A stretch of 64,000 bases of DNA from Saturnia japonica (Eukaryota; Arthropoda; Insecta; Lepidoptera; Saturniidae). Every line of letters begins with the position of its first letter. Position 1 is the stretch's first letter. Both the position numbers and the translations under genes were made by a program. The notes beneath the pieces are model-generated. The model had not been told where the DNA came from, did not search any database, and was given only the letters and a program-made list of their open reading frames with translations. Location: the NCBI GenBank assembly GCA_033032175.1, contig CM065311.1, forward strand, positions 7,309,190-7,373,189, given 5' to 3'. Shown piece after piece: positions 35,097 to 47,349 of this stretch.

Positions 35097-35947
35097 TCCT
35101 TCGATACATGCCTACGTTAAACAGCTCTCCCGTTCGTATTTCGACACCGCGTCGAACCACGCGAATCCGTTAATAAAAACAGCCGCCACTTATGTTCCGG
35201 CACCCACGGACATCCGGTGCAAACGCCGGCCGCGCAATATTTTTATTGATCCCGACGATCACATCGAAAATTCGAATAAATATTACACATCCGTCTCTCC
35301 AAACAGAGCGTGCCAGCGCCCACGCTCGCGTAACCACCGTTCTCTCCGCAGAGGGCGGGCGGTCAATTTCGCTCCAGCACACCCGTCACGTCCACCCTCT
35401 CTAGCGGTAACCCAAGCCTAGGTCCGTTCCTCGGTGTGAAACCCTTGGGTCAGGCAACCGCCCGCGCGATACAAGTGACACTGTACGTGCATCACTTAGC
35501 TACCTACATACAACACTACACACGTATGAACATACACACGTGCACACCACACAGGTACATAGGTTCTGTGAGGGACCTTTTTTTTTCTTTTTTTACGCTA
35601 GTTAGTTAGCGCTAGTTAGTGTAGAAACATTCCGATTATTGAATACACATACGCACGGTTCCTTCCTTCCTCCCAGGAGGAAGGGAACGTGCCTATGTGT
35701 ATATTTAGTTAGCTCGAATCGTAGGTGTAGGGATTCGAATAGATCGCGACCTATTTGCGAACGCGAGGACCGCCCGAGCCGAGGTCCGGCCACTTTGGCA
35801 CCCTCGTGCGAGTCGTCCACAAAACTTTCGCGGCTGAGTGCCCTCTGCGCTCGCCCCCAAGTCCGGTGAAGCTGTAAAAGCCGCAGCGGCTTTAGGGCCC
35901 CTAAGGCTAACAGTGTAGTCAGTTCTAAAAAAAAAAAAAAAAAAAAA
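35097..35947 (+). mobile_element. Jockey-clade LINE, 5'-truncated, with A tail and target duplication
   Basis: The insertion is 851 bp: 35098-35421 codes for the end of the reverse transcriptase ORF, 35422-35926 is 3' UTR and 35927-35947 is an A tail of 21 bases. Exact 10 bp duplications flank it. It is the reference copy in this window for family J (other 3' ends at 11.8, 21.8, 31.4, 33.7, 41.0 and 56.6 kb). It is present in copy 1 of the large duplication and absent from copy 2. Confidence 0.9.
35098..35421 (+). CDS. C-terminal end of a Jockey-clade ORF2 (partial)
   Basis: An open frame of 107 codons and a stop, entering from the truncation point. It reads ...IHAYVKQLSRSYFDTASNHANPLI and later RPRNIFIDPDD. 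This is the tail of Jockey-type ORF2 proteins, downstream of the reverse transcriptase domain, where 'FDxAxxHPNPLI' and 'IDPDDPI' are typical. There is no start codon and no catalytic part, so it is not a functional gene, but the frame has no stops, which fits a recent insertion. Confidence 0.75.
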   Translation, partial: PSIHAYVKQLSRSYFDTASNHANPLIKTAATYVPAPTDIRCKRRPRNIFIDPDDHIENSNKYYTSVSPNRACQRPRSRNHRSLRRGRAVNFAPAHPSRPPSLAVTQA

Positions 35948-35957
35948 GCCAACGGGC
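35948..35957 (+). repeat. 10 bp target-site duplication of the Jockey insertion, right
   Basis: GCCAACGGGC, identical to 35087-35096. Confidence 0.85.
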
Positions 35958-36477
35958 ACACACGGGTGCCACAAGCTGAAGAATCAAGACTCAAGACTCA
36001 AGAAACTGGAAGAAACAGTACCCAGAAGATAGTACCAACAAATTGTATTGTGTCTTGAAGAATACAGCAAATTTTATTGTGGTGCCTGTGTGTCATTTTG
36101 CATCTTCACTAAGTGTTCAACCCGCCAGCGACCCAGTCCATTCCGCTCCGTGCTACGTCATCGCCGCGCCTACCAGCAGGCACCTCACTGCGTGTGTGTA
36201 CCTTGATGTTTCGCCCTCTTCACGCCTAGTAGTTTCGGGTGTGAGCAGGGTCGGTCGCACGTAGTGAGAGGGGCTCGCACGCACTCGTTTCCAGACAGCT
36301 GGTTACCGTAGCGTGTTATCCGCCGTCGGTAATACAGAGTACGAGGGAATCGTTTCCGTCGCGTTCGCGCCCTCGGTGCGCGGTCCCGCTCTGTATAGAA
36401 TGACGTAGCACATTTGTATAAGGGCATACGCACGCGCCCTTTTTAATATGTATCTGACAAAACCCCCATTTTTAAAA

Positions 36478-36855
36478 TTTTTGTCTGTCTGTTCGATCCG
36501 GGTAATCTCCGAAACGGTTGAACCAATTTTGACGGAACGTTCACTGGTATATAAGAGGTTATAAGGAGTAACTTAGGCTACTTTTATTATAGAAAAATAA
36601 TTAGGATTCATAGCAAATAAAAAAAAAATCATTGTGGATCAATTCGGGCGCTTAAATAGCTTACGTTGAGTTAACCATAAGTGATATAGCAAATTAATAT
36701 ATACATAGACATATGTCTATCTTCTAAGGAACACCCACAATAAGGATTTATGTCTTTCAAATAGCCGGGAGCGGGGGAGCAATGTTCGCGAGTGTGCCCG
36801 ATCGAAGGCATTCTGTAGTCCACGTGAGCGAAGCCGCGAGCACAGCAAGTTATGA
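36478..36855 (+). repeat. Retroposon family R inside copy 1
   Basis: Same block order as 28355-28775, from 'tgtctgtctgttcgatccgg' to 'gtccacgtgagcgaagccgc' and an end in 'gagcacagcaagt'. Its equivalent in copy 2 is 42860-43230. Confidence 0.6.
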
Positions 36856-38840
36856 AATATAATCCAATATATTAATCATTTTTCAGACGTTATAATTATA
36901 TGTTTTTTTGGTAGTTTTTTTACTGCAATAATGTTTACGTATTAACGCTGAGCAAGTGTTTAAACTGTAGAGTTTTGACCATATTTCAGTTTAAAAATAA
37001 GGATCTCTATATATCTTCTACCACAACTCATATTTTTTACGATAGCTATGGATACCAGAAAATCAAACAATAACAAGTAAATTTTACAAATACCTAGACT
37101 ATAAGACTATCGAAACTTGGACATTTTTAGTCGAAAGGGATTTTAATCTACTGGCGATTTTATCAAAAACCGGTACGAATTACGAACCTTGTTTTCCGAT
37201 TTTATGCTCGATTTGAATTTCAACTTAATTTTTTCACTGACGGTTGGTACAAGTAAACCCAAGTAAATAAAATTTCTATTATCATAATGAAACACATAAA
37301 TCAAAAGAAAGAAGAGTGTTATGAAATGGCGTTTTCAAATATTGCAATCAATCTCAATCTTTATTTTGTGAAAATAATAAATGTGACGCGTCTCTCAACG
37401 GTATTTTTTGACTATAAACAATCTTTTCTGATAGCCTTCCGCATAGGTTCTAATAAATAAAAAGCGAATGACAATCACACGAATATGGAAATAAAAAAAC
37501 CTTATAAATTAAACGAATGGTTAAGTAAACATTTTCATTTAAAAACTACTTAACTTATACATATTTAATTATTTATGTACAATTGAAATTCTATCCTATA
37601 CGATAGTTAATGGTAGTTAATCAACCATAGCGCCTAATCATAATATAATATAGCTATGAACCATCGTATCAATAAAACAAATTTATTTTGGTAAATATGA
37701 GCTCAATCGGTCAAATTGTTCAGAAGTTATACGATCGCTAAATAAATGTATAAAATATGAAAAATTTCCCACTGCAAATTATATATTATCCGCTGGTTTT
37801 ATAGGTGCTTGAAAACGTTGGCAGATCATATGAACATAAAAAAAGAACATTTATGAATATAACATAAAATATGATATTTTAATGATTATGATTAGTGTTT
37901 AAGTGAAACTCGTAACCACCACTTGACACATATCGGTGTTTATCTCGGCGGGTTAATTTTCCGGGTCAGGCGCCCGAGGCGGGCGGCCGCGGACCGCTCG
38001 GATGAATTCAATCAGAAGCAACAACCTAAGCAATCTCGACGCCGCGCCGCGCTACTGGAAACGATTGCGGACGAGTGTGTATTGAGTTGACCGCTAGACG
38101 AGTATCCGACAAGTGCCCTCGTCTCTACCGCTAACTCCACAACCAACAAAATTGTTTATACAACAATATCTGGTTCAAGAAATACAAATATAATCTTCTC
38201 GTCGACGAGCACCGAAACAAACTGAGATCCGAAATTAAATTCTGTGAAGTTCATTTAGCTGAGTACTTGGTAAACTTCTATACACAAAGTGCCCGTCGTA
38301 AAATATAATACGGAATCTACAAAACCGGTGTTTGAGTTTTGTTTTGTCTCGGTTAAACTGCGGGGTTACCGTCATAATAATATAATATTGTGAATATAAG
38401 TGGCGGCCACCATTTACTTGGAGCTGCGGGCAACGGTTTAAGTGGAACAGACAGCGGACCACTTAACCTTCGTCTTGTATTTAAAGAGAAGGTCAACACT
38501 GAACTTTAGCATAATGCCAATTGGACTTGGGTTACGCGAATTTTTTAAACATTTAACTGGTGTGAAATGTTACATAAAAATATTGCAACTATAAGTATAG
38601 ATTAAACAAAATTTAATTTTATTACCCTTACGTTTTTCTATAAACTGAAAAATAATTTATACTTAGGTGTGTCTGAGTGTACAAACAATAAAGTGATAGA
38701 TAATTAATTTTCTTTTACCATAAAATCTATATTTGTTTTGCCTTAAATGCGTTCCTGTACAATTAATTATAGTATGATTAAACTTTGATTCGTTGTGCGT
38801 ATGCTCATGATGGTTTCTAAATTAGTAGAAACATCGTACA

Positions 38841-38852
38841 ATAGATGGCGCG
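38841..38852 (+). promoter_or_regulatory. AGATGGCGC motif (CTCF-like), copy 1
   Basis: ATAGATGGCGCG resembles the core of the insect CTCF site (AGRTGGCGC). It is a single short match, so chance is quite possible. The same site lies in copy 2 at 45228-45239. Confidence 0.2.
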
Positions 38853-38905
38853 TTGATAGTTTTTTTTTTCTAAGATAATGGGAACGATCCAAAAGTTATT
38901 TTATA

Positions 38906-39418
38906 TTATGAACGATTCAAAAGCTTTAATGGTTTCAAATTTATTAAAAAAGAATTTTTGGCAACCCTAGATTGAGATCGCGAATTACGCGGCCCTCGCC
39001 TAACGGAGACGGGGCTTGACCCGCGCGATTGGCTAGTCGGGACAGGGGGCGTGGCCGTAGGCGCGGCCACGGCCCCGGATGACGCGGCGGACAGGCGCGT
39101 AACGCTGCGCGTGGGACGTTTGGGCGCGACGCCGACTGGCGCGGCGCCAGTGGATGTAACGGTCGCGGCCGTGACGTCATCGGCCGCCTTGCTACCTGAA
39201 GCGGCCGCCTCGCTACCTGAAACGGCCTCATGACGGGTCGCGGTCGCAGCGGTGCGACGCACGCAGGCGTTCTCAGGTAGATTACGGTATTCCTCGTCTA
39301 GAGAGGGACACCGTAATACGACGAAATTTTGATAGCGCTGGTATTGAAACTCCAGCGCTTTCATCCTGGCTTGCAACTTGCCTATGCAAGTGGCCAGGTC
39401 GGCAACGTTATTTGCCAT
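38906..39418 (-). CDS. Possible ORF1 N terminus, truncated (unrecognised)
   Basis: 170 codons, of which those down to about 38960 lie in the spacer and the last dozen run into copy 1. It begins MANNVADLATCIGKLQARMK, a likely short amphipathic or coiled-coil segment (about residues 1-30), then a low-complexity Ala/Thr/Ser/Pro region and a basic end (RRGPRNSRSQSRV). This pattern fits the disordered N-terminal part of a retrotransposon ORF1 (RNA-binding protein), but the zinc knuckles that would prove it are missing. High-GC codon use differs strongly from the AT-rich surroundings. The start is chosen as the first ATG after the leader. Confidence 0.4.
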   Translation of the reverse strand: MANNVADLATCIGKLQARMKALEFQYQRYQNFVVLRCPSLDEEYRNLPENACVRRTAATATRHEAVSGSEAAASGSKAADDVTAATVTSTGAAPVGVAPKRPTRSVTRLSAASSGAVAAPTATPPVPTSQSRGSSPVSVRRGPRNSRSQSRVAKNSFLINLKPLKLLNRS

Positions 39419-40062
39419 GGCGGCAGAAGAGGGAGGACAGTGGGATATTTTTATTTAATTTTAAATTTAAAGGCCTCCCTGCCTTAGGGGCAGGGGGGTG
39501 CGCCAAAAAATTTTAAAAGACTATCGGAGTCGGCAAGAGACCTGTTGTCAAGGTGCAATGACACACAGGAAGGACCTATCAACCCTAAGGAGCCCTAACA
39601 AGCCCGGGCCGAGGACGCAGACCGGTAATTAAACCGGGCTAGGCCCAAACAGGTTCCCGGGGATGGAGTGTGCAGGATCGGAAGGTTTGGCAGGAGACAC
39701 CTGGGGCAAGACTATGCGATAACCGCAAAGGCCTAGATTCCCAGGCCCGTCCGAGTCTGGCTGTTTGCCTCTGAAGGAGACAACCAGCGGGCTGCTCGGG
39801 TCACGCCCCGCTCACTTTAGTTAGCACCGTCAGGTATCCAGTGAGCGACCACAAAACCGTGGATTTATAAAAAACAAGCAAGTCGCACCGAAAAGTGCGG
39901 TTTACCACGCGAGCGTTAGACACCAGTTGGTTTACGTCGTTATTGCAACAATATATTCGAAATAAATTCCAAATATAAGATCGCAACAATTAAGTCACGT
40001 GATGGTCGAGAGCACAAACGGAGCGACACGTCCGTTCGCGATCAATACCAAATCGGAACTCC
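38959..40062 (-). mobile_element. GC-richer spacer between the copies: probable LINE 5' end
   Basis: It separates the two large copies and is found nowhere else in the window. On the minus strand it reads as about 640 bases of non-coding leader (from 40062), with a small hairpin of 'cctgcccctaaggcagg' type near 39476-39492, followed by an ORF starting at 39418. This layout resembles the 5' UTR and ORF1 start of a non-LTR retrotransposon. The element is cut off at 38959 without a 3' end or A tail, the reverse of the usual 5' truncation. Neither the family nor the LINE assignment is certain. Confidence 0.45.
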
Positions 40063-40984
40063 TATTAATCAGTGTTCAATTTATTCTATTAATACACCTC
40101 GCCGCCCGCGCCACCCCACCAACGCACTCGTGTAAGCCTATAGTTGTTCTCACATGTCGTTCCTACTTCCTACAGCTTTCCAATTTGCTTGATGTTCATG
40201 CTAACTGCGCCACTTTTTAGATTCACAGCGTGAAATTATATAGCCTATTACTTACTCCTGCATTTTATAAATTTTCAAATCTAACTGATAAATTCCTGAA
40301 ACTTCCCTCCCCATATGCGAAAACTCACAAAATTCGAACTCTTTTTATCGTATATCCCTTTTTTAACTATTGCTGTTTAATATCTAAATCATATACAATT
40401 AGCAGTTTCAATAAAAACTCCCATTGTAATTAACAACAAGCCGTAGGACGTACGTTCTTATTTATAGTATGTAATGAAGACACTAATGACGTCACAGATG
40501 AAAGCAAGTATAGATGAAAAATATCGGGAGCTGTGCTAACGAGACGGCAACTTTGAAACCTAGTAGTATCACTACCTATCTCGTATTGTATTAAAACATT
40601 TCGCGCGTCTTAATTACAAAGTTACTTTGAACTCCCGCCTTAAATAGAATTTTTAATTAAGCCACATTTCTTTATAAAACAAAAACAATTCTTGCACCCG
40701 TTATTATAATAGATATTTAAATATATATATACACATGAATAAATATTTCATCTACTTTTTAATGAATTGACTAACTAACTGATTATTATATGATTTCTTA
40801 ATTTCGATACTTTTTGTTATATTGTTAATTAAAAATATATTTATTAACTAATATCATCGAATACAAATTTAATAATAAATAATAGGTGTCTGTTTTTATA
40901 CAATAATATAGTTTTAAACCAAATTCTAGCCATGCTTATAGTAGACTATGTAGTTGTTATTTTACTGGCAATTTAATGTAATTT

Positions 40985-41193
40985 AGTCAGATCGCGACTT
41001 CTTTGCAATCGCGGCATCAGCCCAAGCCGAGGTTCAGCCACTTTGGCACCCTTGCACGCTCTTTGCCCACGCTTTCGCGGCTTTGTGCTTTCAGCGCTCG
41101 TCCCCGAGCCCGATAAAGCTATAAAAGCCATCAGCGGCTCTGTATTTGGATATAGTCCCTCAGGCTAACAGTAAGGTCAGTAACAAAAAAAAA
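40985..41193 (+). repeat. Jockey family J 3' end inside copy 2
   Basis: Equivalent of 33680-33891; ends in an A run near 41184-41193. Confidence 0.65.
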
Positions 41194-42859
41194 GGATTTA
41201 CTTAAGAATTAGTTAGTACAATTCATCGTATTAAAATATTAAATATTTTCTGAAAGTTGCATAGATTATGAAAAACCTCAAATTGTTCGCAGTTAATTTT
41301 AATTCAACAAAATATACTCTCATTACAATTGCTAACATTGAATTTAAAAAAAAAAACATACATTGAGGTTTTGCTTTCACTCTAAAGCACTGATACGTTC
41401 CAATTGAGATTAATGGCGGCTTTAAATATTAAGTGCAGCACTGTTACATTGTTTTTATGGGTCTTTTTATGTTTTAATAGCGTCATCCGACTAAAAGTAA
41501 ATAGGTAATGTTTTTACATTTAACTTACAATGTTCGATAAAAGTTTAGTATATTTAATATATCTAAGATATTTTAGTTTTGAATACAAGTATATAAACAT
41601 CTCCCTATCTAAAGCACTTTAAATCTTCTAAACAATTAATAAAATTGAAGTGTCTGTTTGTAATGTCAAAATAGCTTTTTACTAAATGAATATGAAAGTA
41701 TATAGATACATATGTGTTAGCGACGCATAGGTCTAAGCGTAATGATACGAGAATAACAATTGTAAATATAATTTGTAGGGATGAATCATTTGTACAACAA
41801 TCAATAATTTAATGTTTCTAATGCTTTGAATATGGTAGTATAGCGTGTAGGTATATAAGAACAATATATAAGTTATGAAAATGTTTGTAATTTAATAGAA
41901 ATAATCACTTACAAGTACTAAAATCATATATCGTCGATAATTCATATTATATAGAAGTTGTATGTAATGTTTTGTGTTATATAGATAAATTGGCCTTCTC
42001 TATATGTTTTATAATGTTTGTAACATCAAATAGTGTGTAAATAACGAGTTTCAAGCTGTTTTAAAGTTGCAATGTTTAACGCTTTATATCTACCATGTTT
42101 ATTAACCTATAATGTTAAAGTTAGTGTTTTTGGATAGGTATTTGTGTCTACATTAATGTGAAATAGTTTTTATAATAATTGAATAATTGTAATTAGAGAT
42201 ATTAACGATTTATTGTATTCTGCATACAAGTAATAATAATAATAGATAGAGACAGCGATAGTGCAACCACAGCGCATTACCGCGGTTACCGGACCACACC
42301 CATGTTTGGTAATGAGCAGTACGGATAGAACGGGCACACACGGGTGCCACAAGCTGAAGAATCAAGACTCAAGACTCAAGAAACTGGAAGAAACAGTACC
42401 CAGAAGATAGTACCAACAAATTGTATTGTGTCTTGAAGAATACAGCAAATTTTATTGTGGTGCCTGTGTGTCATTTTGCATCTTCACTAAGTGTTCAACC
42501 CGCCAGCGACCCAGTCCATTCCGCTCCGTGCTACGTCATCGCCGCGCCTACCAGCAGGCACCTCACTGCGTGTGTGTACCTTGATGTTTCGCCCTCTTCA
42601 CGCCTAGTAGTTTCGGGTGTGAGCAGGGTCGGTCGCACGTAGTGAGAGGGGCTCGCACGCACTGGTTTCCAGACAGCTGGTTACCGTAGCGTGTTATCCG
42701 CCGTCGGTAATACAGAGTACGAGGGAATCGTTTCCGTCGCGTTCGCGCCCTCGGTGCGCGGTCCCGCTCTGTATAGATTGACGTAGCACATTTGTATAAG
42801 GGCATACGCACGCGCCCTTTTTAATATGTATCTGACAAAACCCCCATTTTTAAAATTTT

Positions 42860-43230
42860 TGTCTGTCTGTTCGATCCGGGTAATCTCCGAAACGGTTGAA
42901 CCAATTTTGACGGAACGTTCACTGGTATATAAGAGGTTATAAGGAGTAACTTAGGCTACTTTTGTTATAGAAAAATAATTAGGATTCATAGCAAATAAAA
43001 AAAAATCATTGTGGATCAATTCGGGCGCTTAAATAGCTTACGTTGAGTTAACCATAAGTGATATAGCAAATTAATATATACATAGACATATGTCTATCTT
43101 CTAAGGAACACCCACAATAAGGATTTATGTCTTTCAAATAGCCGGGAGCGGGGGAGCAATGTTCGCGAGTGTGCCCGATCGAAGGCATTCTGTAGTCCAC
43201 GTGAGCGAAGCCGCGAGCACAGCAAGTTAT
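42860..43230 (+). repeat. Retroposon family R inside copy 2
   Basis: Equivalent of 36478-36855, with a handful of differences. Confidence 0.6.
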
Positions 43231-45344
43231 GAAATATAATCCAATATATTAATCATTTTTCAGACGTTATAATTATATGTTTTTTTGGTAGTTTTTTTAC
43301 TGCAATAATGTTTACGTATTAACGCTGAGCAAGTGTTTAAACTGTAGAGTTTTGACCATATTTCAGTTTAAAAATAAGGATCTCTATATATCTTCTACCA
43401 CAACTCATATTTTTTACGATAGCTATGGATACCAGAAAATCAAACAATAACAAGTAAATTTTACAAATACCTAGACTATAAGACTATCGAAACTTGGACA
43501 TTTTTAGTCGAAAGGGATTTTAATCTACTGGCGATTTTATCAAAAACCGGTACGAATTACGAACCTTGTTTTCCGATTTTATGCTCGATTTGAATTTCAA
43601 CTTAATTTTTTCACTGACGGTTGGTACAAGTAAACCCAAGTAAATAAAATTTCTATTATCATAATGAAACACATAAATCAAAAGAAAGAAGAGTGTTATG
43701 AAATGGCGTTTTCAAATATTGCAATCAATCTCAATCTTTATTTTGTGAAAATAATAAATGTGACGCGTCTCTCAACGGTATTTTTTGACTATAAACAATC
43801 TTTTCTGATAGCCTTCCGCATAGGTTCTAATAAATAAAAAGCGAATGACAATCACACGAATATGGAAATAAAAAAACCTTATAAATTAAACGAATGGTTA
43901 AGTAAACATTTTCATTTAAAAACTACTTAACTTATACATATTTAATTATTTATGTACAATTGAAATTCTATCCTATACGATAGTTAATGGTAGTTAATCA
44001 ACCATAGCGCCTAATCATAATATAATATAGCTATGAACCATCGTATCAATAAAACAAATTTATTTTGGTAAATATGAGCTCAATCGGTCAAATTGTTCAG
44101 AAGTTATACGATCGCTAAATAAATGTATAAAATATGAAAAATTTCCCACTGCAAATTATATATTATCCGCTGGTTTTATAGGTGCTTGAAAACGTTGGCA
44201 GATCATATGAACATAAAAAAAGAACATTTATGAATATAACATAAAATATGATATTTTAATGATTATGATTAGTGTTTAAGTGAAACTCGTAACCACCACT
44301 TGACACATATCGGTGTTTATCTCGGCGGGTTAATTTTCCGGGTCAGGCGCCCGAGGCGGGCGGCCGCGGACCGCTCGGATGAATTCAATCAGAAGCAACA
44401 ACCTAAGCAATCTCGTCGCCGCGCCGCGCTACTGGAAACGATTGCGGACGAGTGTGTATTGAGTTGACCGCTAGACGAGTATCCGACAAGTGCCCTCGTC
44501 TCTACCGCTAACTCCACAACCAACAAAATTGTTTATACAACAATATCTAGTTCAAGGAATACAAATATAATCTTCTCGTCGACGAGCACCGAAACAAACT
44601 GAGATCCGAAATTAAATTCTGTGAAGTTCATTTAGCTGAGTACTTGGTAAACTTCTATACACAAAGTGCCCGTCGTAAAATATAATACGGAATCTACAAA
44701 ACCGGTGTTTGAGTTTTGTTTTGTCTCGGTTAAACTGCGGGGTTACCGTCATAATAATATAATATTGTGAATATAAGTGGCGGCCACCATTTACTTGGAG
44801 CTGCGGGCAACGGTTTAAGTGGAACAGACAGCGGACCACTTAACCTTCGTCTTGTATTTAAAGAGAAGGTCAACACTGAACTTTAGCATAATGCCAATTG
44901 GACTTGGGTTACGCGAATTTTTTAAACATTTAACTGGTTTAACTGGTGTGAAATGTTACATAAAAATATTGCAACTAAAAGTATAGATTAAACAAAATTT
45001 AATTTTATTACCCTTACGTTTTTCTATAAACTGAAAAATAATTTATACTTAGGTGTGTCTGAGTGTACAAACAATAAAGTGATAGATAATTAATTTTCTT
45101 TTACCATAAAATCTATATTTGTTTTGCCTTAAATGCGTTCCTGTACAATTAATTATAGTATGATTAAACTTTGATTCGTTGTGCGTATGCTCATGATGGT
45201 TTCTAAATTAGTAGAAACATCGTACAATAGATGGCGCGTTGATAGTTTTTTTTTTCTAAGATAATGGGAACGATCCAAAAGTTATTTTATATTATGAACG
45301 ATTCAAAAGCTTTAATGGTTTCAAATTTATTAAAAAAGAATTTT

Positions 45345-47145
45345 CGGTTTAAAGTGTCTAGATTAAACGATTAATTTTCTTACAAATAAATGTAAATAAT
45401 TATACATTAGGTTTCCACCCACGACTTCGCTCACGTAATTTATAAGATGTGTACAGTTTTATTTTATTTTATTTTAGTTAAATTTATATGTTGTTTAGTT
45501 ATAAATTTGAACCGAAAACGGTTATTTCCATCACAAATTTGTAACCCTCTTTCACACTATTTGGGTATAATTTTGAAAAACACTTAAATAAGTGTTTCAT
45601 TAATTGTGTCGATAACTAATAATAACAAGTTTGAAATAAATCTAAACCGGAAAACATTATCTTGATGACAAACTTTACCACCGCTATTCATCCCCTTAGG
45701 GGTGAATTCCATGAAATCCCTTATTAAACGATGCCTACAATATAAAGTAATATCCTTTCCAAGTTTTAAAAGTTTAAAATTACTTTGAGTTCGACTATGA
45801 TGAGTCAAGATCAAATCAAAATTAAAAATATTTTATTCAATGTAAGCCCTATGAAGCACTTATGAATATTCATTTCCTTTTATATACTCATAGGAAAATT
45901 CAAAATGTTGAAGCGAAAATTTACATAGATATCAACTAATCTGCTACTATCATGCATTCATGCCAGTTACTAACATGCTTATGAGTAATCACTGCTTTAA
46001 CAGCAACTGGTAATCAATTATCTTAAGTGTCAGCGAGTCTTTTTAGAGGCAGTGACGACGCTCAATAGATTGACTCAATTATTTTACTTTACCGAGTGTA
46101 TCTCTGTCTGTAACCTTAATATAGCTACCATTGATGACAATGTATGTATGTTCACAACTGATGACTGTTAGTTTTAAACCTTTTACTGTTCATCGCTGGC
46201 CTTAACCTTAGAGTATTCAGCAATGCTCCGAATTTTTTAATGATTGAATTTTGAAATAGTGTCAATTTTAAATGTTAAGCAGATAAATACGATCAATCAG
46301 CGTATCCCTACTACAGACCTTCCTAAATCTCTCGAGAATCCAACGTTTGTTCACATTGAACGCAAGGTCAATCTTGTTTGTACAACAAAAAAACCTTTTT
46401 TATCTTTATAATAGCACTTTTGAAAGAGGTAATTTCAAGATATAAATTGAAGTCTGATATTTAAAGATTCATTTTCTTAAAATTAGTTTGAAACCATTTA
46501 CTAAATAAATGTGTAAATTTTACATCTATTGAAATGCAAAAGATAAAAGTAATCCAAAAGCGAGTCATCCCTGAGCTTTTGACGCTTCTCCATGAAAGTC
46601 ATAAACATTACTTAAATAGAACAAAAACAAAAGTCCAAACAGACGTAAACAACGATAATGAAAAGGCTCGTTTAATTAAGAAACATTAAGAAATTAGAGC
46701 TTTCTGTAAGATTAAAAACATAGTCCGGTGAATTATGAGGATTCGACTTTTACGATCCCTATCAAATAACAACGCAATTCCCACAGAATAAATCTAAAAA
46801 TGTTTCTTTATTGATTACGTAAGATGTTTTCGAGAAAAAGACTTCATGTTTAGTGCTATAAAGATTTGTTGGATGGTGCAGTAAAACCTTATACAGTTCA
46901 ATAAAAATATGTTAGTATATCTGCCGAATAGAGACCGACCACCTACATACGATGTGGATTTACGAGTAGTCGTGAGTCGTGACAGTATATCTCGATATTC
47001 TGCTTATAACCAGATCAAACAAAATACAACTTGATAGTGTTGGCTATATGTTCAAATATTCTGTGATATAAATATCATATAACATAAAAGATTTTTTTTT
47101 TAATCCAGGCGCATGTTATATGAATGAATGTTAAAGTAATGAATG
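45345..47145. other. AT-rich intergenic DNA
   Basis: A retroposon-like terminus ('ccacccacgacttcgctcac') lies near 45416-45435. Otherwise nothing is recognised. Confidence 0.4.
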
Positions 47146-47149
47146 TTCA

Positions 47150-47345
47150 ATGGTAGCGTTTAAGGACATCGCGTCGATCGAAGTGAGCTCGAATCTCTAC
47201 CATGAGCCTAAAGCTTTCGATGAATGAAAAAATAGTGTTGCAACAATAGCATAGTGGTAGGGTATTTTCTAATGACTAGCTACCACCCTGAAGTTTACAA
47301 TATGTCCAAGCCCGGGCTTAGCTTGTCGCCATCTTGGGTCATACA
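47150..47345 (+). repeat. tRNA-derived SINE family S, partial copy
   Basis: It includes 'tggtagcgtttaaggacat', 'gtgagctcgaatctctacca' (B-box-like), 'agcatagtggtagggtattt' and 'tagctaccaccctgaagttt', then jumps to the 'gtcgccatcttgggtcatac' block, so it has an internal deletion. Confidence 0.55.
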
Positions 47346-47349
47346 TATC

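Larger units (their letters stand above)
32762..38958 (+). repeat. Large direct repeat, copy 1 (6.2 kb including an insertion)
   Basis: Apart from one large gap and small differences it is the same sequence as 40063-45344, in direct orientation. Within it, in order: a family G fragment, a Jockey 3' end, AT-rich DNA, a GC-richer promoter-like stretch with a TATA-like box, a full Jockey insertion, a GC-rich block (36120-36430), a family R copy, more AT-rich DNA, and a second GC-rich block (37970-38160). Several open frames of about 75 codons are conserved between the copies (for example 36043-36264 plus and 38462-38235 minus), but that follows from recent duplication and I do not recognise them. 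Copies differ by scattered substitutions and short indels; by eye about 98-99% identical. Confidence 0.9.
40063..45344 (+). repeat. Large direct repeat, copy 2 (5.3 kb)
   Basis: It is colinear with 32762-38958. Compared with copy 1 it lacks about 920 bases corresponding to 35031-35950 (junction at about 42330), which removes the Jockey insertion together with about 60 bases of flank that carry the TATA-like box. Small differences include an extra TTAG at about 41211, loss of a few bases near 41248 and an extra 'tttaactgg' near 44935. It ends where copy 1 ends, after 'aaaaaagaatttt'; the sequences beyond are unrelated. Confidence 0.9.

Noticed and set aside
35602..35994. 130-codon minus-strand ORF and overlapping frames in the Jockey insertion
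   Set aside because: They are antisense to the element's 3' UTR and A tail (a long Phe run is the poly-A read backwards), so not genes.
36043..36264. 73-codon ORF conserved exactly at 42421-42642, and the 75-codon ORF at 38235-38462 conserved at 44612-44839
   Set aside because: Conservation follows from the recent duplication of the whole region, so it is no evidence of coding.
38841..38852. Firm call of a CTCF insulator site
   Set aside because: One short motif match; kept only as a low-confidence site because it is present in both copies.
32762..45344. Interpretation of the two large copies as LTRs of one retrotransposon around a short internal region
   Set aside because: Copies of over 5 kb contain older retroposon fragments and AT-rich DNA, lack TG...CA type ends and flanking duplications, and the spacer has no primer-binding site or pol gene.
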